Below, in pieces: positions 1 through 6,655 of a stretch of DNA of 6,664 nt. The DNA comes from JAICLL01 sp035252155 (GTDB lineage Bacteria; Planctomycetota; Planctomycetia; Pirellulales; JAICIG01). A program made the position numbers and the translations under genes. The stretch's first letter is position 1; each line of letters begins with the position of its first letter. The DNA lies in contig DATFDL010000570.1 in assembly GCA_035252155.1 (NCBI GenBank), forward strand, positions 1 to 6,664. Direction: 5' to 3'. Below the pieces are notes generated by a model, which saw only the letters and a list, made by a program, of their open reading frames with translations, was not told where the DNA came from and made no database searches.

Positions 1-221
1 CCGTCGCGCTTGCCGGTGTACAAGGCTTCGTCATCGCGCAGATCGCCCCGGGCCACGGTGCCGGCGACCAGCGGCCGGGCCGAACTGCCGTCGTCATAAA
101 AATTGCTGGCTTCGAGCGGCTCGTAACGCTGCTCGTCGTACATGTCGAGCATGTCGCAACCGCTGGCGGCAACGAGTGCGATCAGGGCTAGAGAGCCGTG
201 CAAGACGAGCTGGCGCTTCAT
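1..221 (-). CDS. actE: ActE, lipoprotein cytochrome c subunit of alternative complex III (partial, C-terminus beyond left edge)
   Basis: I translated this by hand from the ATG at 221. It gives 73 codons with no stop before the left edge. Residues 1-22 form a lipoprotein signal: positive start (MKRQ), hydrophobic core (about residues 5-19), then AASGC with Cys22 as the lipidated residue. The mature start holds the segment RYEPLEASNFYDDGSSARP and then VAGTVARGDLRDDEALYTGK, which resembles the region before the haem-binding part in ActE proteins. ActE is a monohaem cytochrome c that is lipid-anchored on the periplasmic face and takes electrons within the complex. The CxxCH haem motif would lie beyond the window, so haem binding is inferred. 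The start overlaps the actD stop as ATGA, and a GAGGTGA ribosome site (226-232, four bases before the ATG) lies inside the last actD codons, suggesting translational coupling. No internal damage is seen; the gene is only cut by the window. Confidence 0.88.
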   Translation of the reverse strand, partial: MKRQLVLHGSLALIALVAASGCDMLDMYDEQRYEPLEASNFYDDGSSARPLVAGTVARGDLRDDEALYTGKRD

Positions 222-757
222 GGCGTCACCTCGAAGATGTTCTCGGGCGACAGCTCCGCCAAGAATTGCCGCGTCTGATCGATGCGAAACTGTGGATCGC
301 GCGTTTCGATGCACAGAAAGAACCGGTCGCGGCTGGCCCGCGCGAACTCGGGCACGTTGAACACCGGATGGTACGGCATCGGCAGACCGTTGAGCGCGAA
401 CATGCCGAATAGCGCCGCAAACGAAGCGATCAGCACCGTCAACTCGAACGTGATCGGGATGAAGGCGGGCCAGCTATGCAATGGCCGGCCACCGACGTTG
501 ATGGCATAACTGTCGACCGAGGCATAGTACATCATGTAATAAGCCGACAGGCCACCGACAATTCCGCCGATCAGCGTGACCAGTGGCAGCCGCGTGCGGC
601 GGAAGCCCAGCGCCTCCGAAAGGCCGTGCAGCGGGAACGGCGAGTAGGCGTCCATCCGCCGATAGCCCGCCGCATGCGCGCGACGGGCCGCATCGAGCAG
701 GGCATCGCCCGTCTCGAATTCGGCCATCAAGCCATAAAGGTCGGCCGGAAGGTTCAT
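218..757 (-). CDS. actD: ActD, DUF3341 membrane subunit of alternative complex III
   Basis: A 179-residue protein of the DUF3341 family, which matches ActD in size. Family hallmarks are visible: YGLMAEFETGDALLDAA at residues 8-24, RRMDAYSPFP at 33-42, VGGRPLHSWPAFIPITFELT at 88-107, and LNGLPMPYHPVFNVPEF at 122-138. Two transmembrane helices are likely, at about 56-79 and 98-122, with a soluble N-terminal domain and a soluble tail containing DRFFLCIETRDP. ActD is a structural subunit at the cytoplasmic side of ACIII that packs against ActC; no catalytic role is established. I chose the ATG at 757 over a GTG at 793 because a strong GGGAGGG site sits eight bases upstream and the family N-terminus begins near this point. 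It is separated from actC by a 283-nt gap, which is unusual for this operon, but overlaps actE by ATGA. Confidence 0.93.
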   Translation of the reverse strand: MNLPADLYGLMAEFETGDALLDAARRAHAAGYRRMDAYSPFPLHGLSEALGFRRTRLPLVTLIGGIVGGLSAYYMMYYASVDSYAINVGGRPLHSWPAFIPITFELTVLIASFAALFGMFALNGLPMPYHPVFNVPEFARASRDRFFLCIETRDPQFRIDQTRQFLAELSPENIFEVTP

Positions 758-765
758 GCGGTTGA

Positions 766-772
766 CCCTCCC
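766..772 (-). promoter_or_regulatory. Ribosome binding site of actD (decides the start)
   Basis: On the minus strand the sequence reads GGGAGGG, eight bases before the ATG at 757. It is the strongest Shine-Dalgarno match in the window. It lies inside the 12-codon extension that a GTG start at 793 would add, which argues for the shorter protein. A site this strong also fits independent ribosome loading on actD, since the preceding gap prevents coupling to the end of actC. Confidence 0.75.
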
Positions 773-903
773 GTTCGGTCGGCTGCCTGACACGGTCCGA
801 GGCCCTGCCCGAACCGGAGAAATCGAGATGCGACCAGGAAGCTTACGCCTCCCGCTCGCCGCCCGTACGTCGAAGCAAGCCCTAGGCTATCGAATGACGC
901 ACC

Positions 904-957
904 CTCGGTGCTGTAAAACCGGGGCATCGTTACACTCTGCCCCAGCCACCTACCGAG
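904..957 (-). repeat. Composite imperfect hairpin, possible weak attenuator or dispersed repeat
   Basis: An outer stem pairs CTCGGT (904-909) with ACCGAG (952-957). An inner stem pairs 919-926 with 938-945: eight pairs counting one G-T wobble, around a GGGGCA/TGCCCC core, with an 11-base loop. Read along the act transcript, the inner stem is followed directly by TTTT (complement of 915-918), so it has the shape of a weak intrinsic terminator or attenuator. The short T run and the need to express actD and actE argue against full termination. It may equally be one copy of a dispersed palindromic repeat of the genome; I recall similar GC-rich elements in planctomycete intergenic DNA but cannot verify this here. 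Confidence 0.55.
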
Positions 958-985
958 TGGCGGCGCGACGTCGCTCGTAAATCGC

Positions 986-1022
986 GGAACGCCACGGAGG
1001 GCGTTCCCTACAGAGCCTTGCA
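986..1022 (-). repeat. Palindromic repeat element, copy 1 (actC-actD gap)
   Basis: A perfect eight-pair stem, GGAACGCC (986-993) with GGCGTTCC (1000-1007), closes a six-base loop (994-999). The right part of the element (999-1022) matches 6633-6655 in the same orientation at 19 of 24 aligned columns, sharing the blocks GGGCG, TCC, TACAG and CTTGCA. The match between two non-coding sites supports a dispersed repeat family. There is no T run after the stem in either direction, so it is not an intrinsic terminator. It may affect RNA stability or processing between actC and actD, which is inference only. Confidence 0.6.
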
Positions 1023-1040
1023 TCTTCGCGTGTCCTTCCT

Positions 1041-2432
1041 CTATTCTCCTTCTCGCGATGTGTCGCGCACCAGCTCGCGCAACTCGAAGATGGAAATCAT
1101 CGGCAAGAACCGAATGAACAAAAAGAACAACGTCAAGAACAAACCCATCGAGCCAAACAGCTCCGCAAAATCCCACACCGTCGGGTAATACATGTGCCAG
1201 GCCGATGGCAGGTAGTCGCGGTGCAAGCTGGTGATGACGATCACAAACCGCTCGAGCCACATGCCGGTCTGCGTGACGAGCGACAGCAAAAACAGGCAGG
1301 GCACGCTCCGCCGGATGGCCCGGAACCAAAAAAGCTGCGGCGCCAGCGCATTGCAACCGATGATCGCCCAATAGCTCCAGGCGTAGTGGCCCAGGGCGCG
1401 ATTGATCGTCACATAGCGCTCGAACGGGCTGCCGCTGTACATGGCGTAAAACCATTCGCAGAAATAGCCGTATCCCACCATGCTGCCGGTGGCGAGCATG
1501 ATTTTGGCCATGTTGTCCAGGTGCTTGAGCGTGACGAAGTCGTGCAGCCCGTACATCCAGCGCAGCGGAATGGCCAACGTCATCACCATGGCGAAGCCCG
1601 AAAATATCGCCCCCGCCACAAAGTACGGCGGAAAGATCGTGCTGTGCCAGCCGGGCACGATGGCCACGGCAAAGTCCATGCCCACGATGCTGTGGACCGA
1701 AAGCACCAACGGAGTCGCGAGCCCGGCCAGCAGCAGATAGGCCATCTGATAACGATGCCAGTGCCGAGCGCTGTTGCGCCAGCCCATGGCCATCATGCCG
1801 TAGATAATGCGTGCGAAGCCGCGCGGCGAACGGTCGCGCAGCGTGGCCATGTCGGGAATCAGGCCTGCGTACCAGAACAACAGCGAGACTGTGGCGTAGG
1901 TCGACACCGCAAACACGTCCCATACCAACGGGCTGCGGAACTGCGGCCACAAATCCATGGTGTTGGGATAGGGAAAGAGCCAATAAAACACCCACGGCCG
2001 CCCTAAGTGAAGCAGCGGAAACAGCCCGGCGCAGGCCACGGCAAACAGCGTCATCGCTTCGGCGAAGCGGTTGATGCTGGTGCGCCATTCTTGCTTGAGC
2101 AGCAGCAAGATGGCCGAGATCAGCGTGCCGGCGTGCCCGATGCCGATCCACCATACGAAATTGACAATCGGAAATGCCCAGCCGACCGGAATGTTGGTGC
2201 CCCAGATGCCGATGCCGGTGGCCAGCAGATAAGCGGTGGCATAAAGAAACGTCATCAGCAGCACAAAGCCCACTCCAAAACCCACCCACCAGCTTTTGGG
2301 CGTGGGCTGTGTGAGCACGATCGAACTAATTTTGTCAGTGACCGAGCCGTAGGTGTGCCCGGGCTGGAGCACGGGCATGCCGGCCAGCTCGGCGCCTGCG
2401 GAAACCGTCGGAGGGGCGGCATGCTCGCTCAT
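1041..2432 (-). CDS. actC: ActC, NrfD-like quinol-oxidising membrane subunit of alternative complex III
   Basis: A 463-residue integral membrane protein of the NrfD/PsrC family, with the size and signature segments of ActC. After a roughly 46-residue cytoplasmic N-terminus I count about ten hydrophobic segments, near residues 48-72, 85-111, 122-142, 168-190, 229-249, 264-290, 310-330, 349-370, 376-400 and 422-445. Visible hallmarks are NFVWWIGIGHAGTLISAILL (91-110), HLGRPW (142-147), SPLVWDVFAVSTY (167-179), SVHSIVGMDF (245-254), TLKHLDNMAK (301-310) and the MWLERF segment at 391-396. In ACIII, ActC holds the quinol site and is thought to carry proton pathways; His100 and Asp172 are candidate functional residues by family resemblance. 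The start overlaps the actB stop as ATGA, with AAGGGTG at 2437-2443 as ribosome site inside the last actB codons. The C-terminus (SIFELRELVRDTSREGE) looks complete. Only one NrfD-like subunit is visible; a second, actF, would be expected beyond the left edge. Confidence 0.96.
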   Translation of the reverse strand: MSEHAAPPTVSAGAELAGMPVLQPGHTYGSVTDKISSIVLTQPTPKSWWVGFGVGFVLLMTFLYATAYLLATGIGIWGTNIPVGWAFPIVNFVWWIGIGHAGTLISAILLLLKQEWRTSINRFAEAMTLFAVACAGLFPLLHLGRPWVFYWLFPYPNTMDLWPQFRSPLVWDVFAVSTYATVSLLFWYAGLIPDMATLRDRSPRGFARIIYGMMAMGWRNSARHWHRYQMAYLLLAGLATPLVLSVHSIVGMDFAVAIVPGWHSTIFPPYFVAGAIFSGFAMVMTLAIPLRWMYGLHDFVTLKHLDNMAKIMLATGSMVGYGYFCEWFYAMYSGSPFERYVTINRALGHYAWSYWAIIGCNALAPQLFWFRAIRRSVPCLFLLSLVTQTGMWLERFVIVITSLHRDYLPSAWHMYYPTVWDFAELFGSMGLFLTLFFLFIRFLPMISIFELRELVRDTSREGE

Positions 2433-5400
2433 GTCTCACCCTTCTGGCCGAGGTGCTCATCGACTCGCTCATCGATACGGTCGAGCGGCGGCGTGTCGGT
2501 GTCGGCCGGCGCGTTGAGCTGTTCGTGCGGGTTGCGCAGCCGGGCCAGGTACGTCGTGCGCGGGCGGGTGTTCAACTCGGCCAGCAAACTGTAATTCAAC
2601 GGCGAATGCCGTAGCCTAGCTACTTCGCTGCTGGGATCCTTCAGATTTCCAAAGACGATTGCCCGCGTTGGGCAGGCCTGTTGGCAGGCGGTGACGATGT
2701 CGCCGTCGGCAATCGCATCGTTTGTTTTATGGGCGTCGATCTTCGCTTCTTGAATCCGCTGCACGCAATAGGTGCATTTTTCCATCACGCCACGGCTGCG
2801 AACCGTCACGTCGGGATTGTGCAGCATGGCCAACTGCGGCTCGCGGTCGTAGCCCAGCAACGCCTCGTAATTCAAAAAGTTGAATCGCCGCACCTTGTAG
2901 GGGCAATTGTTCGAGCAATAACGCGTGCCGACGCAGCGGTTGTAGACCATCTGGTTCAGCCCTTCGCTGCTGTGCACCGTGGCGCCCACCGGGCATACCA
3001 GCTCGCACGGTGCGTCTTCGCATTGCATGCAAAGGATGGGCTGGAAATACGCATCGGGGTTCTCTAGTCCGCCGCGGTAATATCGGTCGATGCGGAGCCA
3101 GTGCATTTCGCGGCCGTGCGAGACCTGCTCCTTGCCGACAATGGGCGTGTTGTTCTCGGCCTGACAAGCCACCACGCAGGCGTTGCAGCCGATGCAGGCC
3201 GTCTGGTCGATCACCATGCCCCAGGCGTTGTCGGGATCGGCTTTTTCTTCGGGGTAAAGGGTCGGCAGGTTTTCAGGATGGTGCGATTCTTCGCGCTGTT
3301 TCTTGTCGCCGGTGTGCTGCAAGAAGTCGCGTTTGTCCGCGTACTGCTTGACGGTGCCCGACTGCACCAGGTCGCGGCCGTGCATGCTGTAGTGGTCTTG
3401 CGTCGCCACCAGCGGATAGCGGCGGCCGGTGGCCTTCAATTCGGCCCCCTTGGCAAACCAGGCGTGCCGCGCGGGGCGGATGCGGTAAGCGTCGACGCCC
3501 ACGCCCGTGCCCACCCGGCCCGAGTGCGTGCGGCCGTAGCCAAGCGAAAGGCTGATCGAACCGTCGGGGTGGCCCGGCACGATCCAGACGGGCGCTTCGA
3601 TCGTGCGGTCGTTCAGGGTGATTTGTACAACGTCGCCATTGGCCAGTTGCTCGTTCTCCGCCATCGCGGGACTGATCAGAGCGGCATTGTCCCAGGTCAG
3701 CTTGGTGAGCGGCTTGGGCAGCTCTTGCAGCCAGCCGTTATTGGCAAACCGCCCGTCCCACACGCTCGGATCGGGATAGAAAGCCACCTCGACTCCGCCG
3801 CCACGTTGCTCTTCGTCGCCGGGCTGCGCGCTGTCAGCGGCAGTTAACGTTGGCTCACGCGGGCCGCTCTTCGTGTCGGGCATCAGGCCGTCGTGCACCG
3901 CTTTTCGCCAAAGGGCGCCGAAATTGTCCGCGCCGAGCCGGCGTCGCCAATAGTCTTGCACAATCTCGAACGCCGATTGTTCGGCCCGTCCGGCCAGTAC
4001 CGCCAACAGCTCATGCGGCGTGCGACCGCCGTAAAGCGGCGCAATCAACGGTTGCACGATTGTCGTTGTGCCGTCGAACGCCCGGGCATCGCCCCACGAC
4101 TCCAGATAATGGGCGGCCGGAATGTGCCAATGGCACAGGAACGAGGTTTCATCGTAGCTTTGCGACAAATGCACGCAGAAGGGCACCTGCTTGAGCCGAG
4201 CACCGAAATCAAATTCGGCCGGCGAATTATAGACCGGATTGCCGTCGAGAATCACCAGCATCTCGACATGCCCGGCTGCCATGTCGTCGGCGAGCGACTT
4301 GAGCGACTGCAACTGATCTTCAGGCCGGGCTTCGACCGGCTCGATGTATTCGACCGTCTGCCCGACATTCTCCAGCTCGCGGTTGATGGCGTGCACCAGC
4401 GCGTGAACTACCGGCGGCTGTCCCTCGCCAGGTACTACCAGGCACGCGCCGCGATGGTCTCGCAAATCGGCGACGACGGTTTGCAACCATTGCAGATGTT
4501 CGCCGGCCGGCACACTGGGGCGGCTGCGGTCGGTCTCGACGCCCAGTTGCTCGGCCAGCGCGCGTGTGAAGGCTTCAATCTCCGAAGGCGCCAGCGGCAG
4601 GCGGTGATCGGCCATCGCCCCGGTCAAGCCGGGCGTGCTTTCGACCGCATACAGCCGGTTCATTTCTGGGCCGAGCGTGCTGACCCGACGGCGGTCGATG
4701 AACGCCCGAGCATAACTCACGCTGCCGGGCATGCCGACCAAAAAATCGGCATCGAGCGAGAGCACCACCTCGGCCCGATCGAACTGGTACACCGTGTCGA
4801 CATATTCACCGAAGGCGAGCCTCGCCCCGGCACGCACGTTGTCGCGCCCGCAGGGTTCGTATTGATGCCAACGGGCCTCGGGCAGATCGTCCAAGAGGGC
4901 CGTCAACTGGTCGGCCAGCGTGGGAGACGTGACGGTTTCAGTCAGAATGCGCAGCCCTCGACCGCCAGCCGATCGAAGAGCGGGCAGCTCTGCGGAGATT
5001 GCCGTCAAGAATTTGTCCCACGTTTGAATTCGCTCGCGGTGCATGACCGTTTGCGAGCGGTCGGGATCGTAGAGCGAAAGAATCGATGCCTGACAGAAGG
5101 CGTCGGTGGCGCCCAGGCTGGCCGGATGGTCGGGGTTGCCTTCGATCTTGGTCGGGCGGCCCAGGTGGCTTTCGACCAGCAGCCCAGTGGCATAGCCGCC
5201 CAGCGTCATGGCGGTGGCAAAGAAGAGCGGCTTGCCGGGCAGCACCTCTTCGGGCTGACGCACGTAGGGCACAATCTTTTCTTCAGGCTGGCGCAGACAG
5301 CCCATCGCGCCGGCCAGCCCCAGCGAGGCGGCCATCAACTTGAGAAAGTGCCGGCGGCTGGCGGCGTCCATCCATTCGCCCGCCTGGCGGGGAAACTCGC

Positions 5401-5545
5401 GCCGCAGATATTCCTGGAAGCCGGGCGTGTCGGCCAGTTGCTCGAAGCTGCGCCAGTATTCACGGCCACCGGCCGCCGACAGGCGAGCGCGGATCGATTG
5501 CCAATCGGTGGGCGTGCTTGTGTCGGGTTCAAAGAACAGCGCCAT
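2429..5545 (-). CDS. actB: ActB, fused molybdopterin-oxidoreductase-like and 4-cluster Fe-S subunit of alternative complex III
   Basis: A 1038-residue protein, normal for fused ActB. Residues 1-60 include the family segment EYWRSFEQLADTPGFQEYLR. A twin-arginine motif SRRHFLKL (63-70) is followed by a hydrophobic stretch ending at MGC (about 71-83), indicating Tat export to the periplasmic side. Residues about 90-720 form the molybdopterin-oxidoreductase-like domain, which in ACIII lacks the Mo cofactor. Residues about 770-970 form an NrfC/PsrB-like ferredoxin domain with Cys groups 784/787/790/794, 839/842/847/851, 871/877/881 and 924/927/954/958. The third group reads CVGTRYC, with Thr874 where a fourth Cys would be, consistent with three [4Fe-4S] clusters and one [3Fe-4S] as known for ACIII. 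The clusters pass electrons from the ActC quinol site toward cytochrome subunits. The ATG at 5545 is supported because the frame has a stop 15 codons upstream and no other usual start between; the ribosome site is weak. The usual actA is not directly upstream. Confidence 0.97.
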   Translation of the reverse strand: MALFFEPDTSTPTDWQSIRARLSAAGGREYWRSFEQLADTPGFQEYLRREFPRQAGEWMDAASRRHFLKLMAASLGLAGAMGCLRQPEEKIVPYVRQPEEVLPGKPLFFATAMTLGGYATGLLVESHLGRPTKIEGNPDHPASLGATDAFCQASILSLYDPDRSQTVMHRERIQTWDKFLTAISAELPALRSAGGRGLRILTETVTSPTLADQLTALLDDLPEARWHQYEPCGRDNVRAGARLAFGEYVDTVYQFDRAEVVLSLDADFLVGMPGSVSYARAFIDRRRVSTLGPEMNRLYAVESTPGLTGAMADHRLPLAPSEIEAFTRALAEQLGVETDRSRPSVPAGEHLQWLQTVVADLRDHRGACLVVPGEGQPPVVHALVHAINRELENVGQTVEYIEPVEARPEDQLQSLKSLADDMAAGHVEMLVILDGNPVYNSPAEFDFGARLKQVPFCVHLSQSYDETSFLCHWHIPAAHYLESWGDARAFDGTTTIVQPLIAPLYGGRTPHELLAVLAGRAEQSAFEIVQDYWRRRLGADNFGALWRKAVHDGLMPDTKSGPREPTLTAADSAQPGDEEQRGGGVEVAFYPDPSVWDGRFANNGWLQELPKPLTKLTWDNAALISPAMAENEQLANGDVVQITLNDRTIEAPVWIVPGHPDGSISLSLGYGRTHSGRVGTGVGVDAYRIRPARHAWFAKGAELKATGRRYPLVATQDHYSMHGRDLVQSGTVKQYADKRDFLQHTGDKKQREESHHPENLPTLYPEEKADPDNAWGMVIDQTACIGCNACVVACQAENNTPIVGKEQVSHGREMHWLRIDRYYRGGLENPDAYFQPILCMQCEDAPCELVCPVGATVHSSEGLNQMVYNRCVGTRYCSNNCPYKVRRFNFLNYEALLGYDREPQLAMLHNPDVTVRSRGVMEKCTYCVQRIQEAKIDAHKTNDAIADGDIVTACQQACPTRAIVFGNLKDPSSEVARLRHSPLNYSLLAELNTRPRTTYLARLRNPHEQLNAPADTDTPPLDRIDERVDEHLGQKGET

Positions 5546-5586
5546 CCTAGCCGCGCTTTCTACGAGAGTGGTCCAGCCCCCCGGCC

Positions 5587-5615
5587 ATTATGGCGATTTT
5601 AAAATTTCGTGCCAG
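5587..5615 (-). promoter_or_regulatory. Candidate sigma70-type promoter of the act genes
   Basis: On the minus strand, CTGGCA (5610-5615, four of six to the -35 consensus) and CATAAT (5587-5592, five of six to the -10) are separated by exactly 17 bases. Transcription would start near 5580, leaving a leader of about 35 bases before actB. The -10 overlaps a small palindrome GCCAT-T-ATGGC (5584-5594), and the spacer contains the palindrome ATTTTAAAAT (5596-5605). This AT-rich patch stands out from the GC-rich surroundings and could be an operator. It lies in the 87-nt gap between the Rpn-like gene and actB. Promoters of this phylum are poorly characterised, so this is a pattern match only. Confidence 0.35.
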
Positions 5616-5632
5616 CGTCACGCAGTCATGGA

Positions 5633-6490
5633 CTACGGCGTTTCGACAATCTCTCGCCAATTTGCGGCTTTGACTGCTCGGCGCATCATGCGATCCAACC
5701 GTTCTAGATCAGTTACTGCTTCAAGCCGACCCTTGATGGACTCGTCCGGCGGGCCGAGGCGCTCTTCGCCCGCGATCAGAATCGACTTCTTGGCTTGCTT
5801 TTCCATTCCTTGGTCCAGGATCATTAGGTAAGTATCTGATTCTTCCATCAAACGTACTCCTCGAAAAATCGTACGAGCCAAGTCGCGTTGTACACGTAGG
5901 CCCGCCAACAATAGCGCTTCGGTCAATAATCTTTTTGCTCGGTCAAGCGGGGCTTCATTGATCAGCCGCTCGACGACTCGCTGAACGACCGCAGCCAGGC
6001 CGTCTTCAAGCGGCAGCCCTTCCGGCAACCCGCCGAGCACCGCCAAAGGCACGATGGCAAGATCGCCGTTCACCAATTCCTCCGCCGGGCGCTCCCATAG
6101 CCGCACGATCTCATAGCCAAAATCCATCTTACCACGGCCCGGTCGCGGGTCGTAGTGGACTGACCCGTCCATGCTCGAATGGGCGGCGCTGGGGCGCAAT
6201 AGAATGACGATGGTATGTACCGGAACGAGATGGTGGGCATAAAGCAGTGCATTGTAGAGCAGCAGGTCGGCGTGTTTCCGCGCCGAGGCGCTCGACTGAA
6301 ATTCGATGTGAACGATTTCCTTCAATGGATCGCCGATGCCCACGACCAAATCGGCGGCGGCCGTCACGATCGAGAGGTCGACATTCAGCAGCGTCAAGGG
6401 CGAGGTAGGGGGCCGATCGAAGGCTGCCAAAAATCCAGCCGGGCTTTCACGCCCCAAGGATTTAAGGGTGGCATCGAAGGTCAGGGCCAT
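5633..6490 (-). CDS. Rpn/PD-(D/E)XK nuclease-like (putative transposase family) protein
   Basis: A 285-residue protein resembling the Rpn-family or DUF4351-associated putative nucleases that are abundant in Planctomycetota and Cyanobacteria. It starts MALTFDATLKSLGRESPAGF. The nuclease-like core follows: NVDLSIVTAAADLVVG (36-51), with Asp38 or Asp47 as candidate metal ligands, then IVHIEFQSS (59-67), with the Glu63-x-Gln65 form of the E-x-K/Q motif. A strand-rich middle (VHTIVILLRP at 91-100, FGYEIVRLWERPAEELV at 124-140) leads to a helical tail ending LEAVTDLERLDRMMRRAV. Related proteins often have an EGR-rich linker near residue 210; here it is short (GMEKQAKKSILIAGEERLGPP). I chose the ATG at 6490, with a weak GGA seven bases before it, over a TTG at 6502 with no ribosome site. 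Rpn members promote recombination or act in phage defence in some bacteria; the role here is unknown. Its codons look somewhat less GC-rich than those of the act genes, and it occupies the position where actA is expected. Confidence 0.8.
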   Translation of the reverse strand: MALTFDATLKSLGRESPAGFLAAFDRPPTSPLTLLNVDLSIVTAAADLVVGIGDPLKEIVHIEFQSSASARKHADLLLYNALLYAHHLVPVHTIVILLRPSAAHSSMDGSVHYDPRPGRGKMDFGYEIVRLWERPAEELVNGDLAIVPLAVLGGLPEGLPLEDGLAAVVQRVVERLINEAPLDRAKRLLTEALLLAGLRVQRDLARTIFRGVRLMEESDTYLMILDQGMEKQAKKSILIAGEERLGPPDESIKGRLEAVTDLERLDRMMRRAVKAANWREIVETP

Positions 6491-6536
6491 GCGCAATTCC
6501 AATTAAGAAAGGGCCATGCGGGTCCGGGACGCGATT

Positions 6537-6588
6537 GTCGCCGTTTGCTCCGCAAGCGTAGCGCTATTTTCGCGGAGCGCAACGCGAC
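6537..6588. repeat. Long imperfect hairpin element
   Basis: The core stem pairs GCTCCGC (6547-6553) with GCGGAGC (6572-6578). A wobble pair and two single-base bulges extend it through CGTT/AACG (6542-6545 with 6581-6584) to GTCG/CGAC (6537-6540 with 6585-6588). Inside the loop, AGCG (6555-6558) and CGCT (6562-6565) are also complementary. No T run follows on either strand, so terminator function is unlikely. It looks like a REP-like dispersed palindrome, and I recall similar elements built on GCTCCGC/GCGGAGC in planctomycete genomes but cannot verify that. Confidence 0.6.
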
Positions 6589-6635
6589 TTCAAGGGACGT
6601 CGGGGGCCCACCAATGGCGACTTCAGGGAGTCGGG
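6584..6635 (+). repeat. Imperfect direct repeat pair
   Basis: GCGACTTCAAGGGACGTCGG (6584-6603) and GCGACTTCAGGGAGTCGG (6617-6634) match except for two single-base gaps and a short variable core. Both begin where the 6537-6588 hairpin ends or in the same sequence style. The second copy also forms a five-pair stem, CGACT (6618-6622) with AGTCG (6629-6633). This suggests local duplication of a palindromic unit. Confidence 0.5.
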
Positions 6636-6655
6636 CGCTCCTACAGCCGCTTGCA
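6633..6655 (-). repeat. Palindromic repeat element, copy 2 (upstream of the Rpn-like gene)
   Basis: This stretch aligns with 999-1022 at 19 of 24 columns, in the same orientation, sharing GGGCG, TCC, TACAG and CTTGCA in order. The left neighbour here carries a CGACT/AGTCG stem (6618-6633) where copy 1 carries GGAACGCC/GGCGTTCC, so the tail is conserved while the hairpin arm differs. Two non-coding copies about 5.6 kb apart, one upstream of the Rpn-like gene and one inside the act operon, support a dispersed element family. Confidence 0.5.

Larger units (their letters stand above)
758..1040. other. Non-coding gap between actC and actD with two hairpins
   Basis: This 283-nt stretch separates the actC stop from the actD start. 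Open frames that run across it are only continuations of shadow frames from actC, and I find no start with a ribosome site other than that of actD. It contains two palindromic elements (904-957 and 986-1007) and the actD ribosome site. I see no clear promoter for actD. The other two act junctions in the window are four-base overlaps, so the gap looks like inserted or expanded sequence rather than the ancestral arrangement. Confidence 0.8.

Noticed and set aside
758..793. Twelve-residue N-terminal extension of ActD from a GTG at 793
   Set aside because: The strong ribosome site GGGAGGG lies inside it, eight bases before the ATG at 757, and the extension does not resemble the family.
986..1007. 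Intrinsic terminator after actC
   Set aside because: The stem is perfect but no T run follows on either strand; the shared tail with 6633-6655 fits a repeat element better.
1194..2006. A 270-codon plus-strand frame opposite actC
   Set aside because: Antisense shadow of a clear membrane protein gene; low-complexity, His/Arg-rich translation and no ribosome site noted.
754..2289. A 511-codon minus-strand frame overlapping actC
   Set aside because: It is a shifted-frame shadow of actC rich in His, Arg and Ala; its run through the actC-actD gap is chance continuation, with no start signal of its own.
3893..5602. A 569-codon open frame on the plus strand
   Set aside because: It lies antisense to actB, whose domain motifs are unmistakable. 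Long antisense frames are common opposite GC-rich genes, and its translation shows no recognisable domain.
5600..5616. Sigma54-like TGGCACG upstream of actB
   Set aside because: The -24 half matches well, but the -12 half reads TTTAA where the invariant GC is needed, so a sigma54 promoter is not supported.
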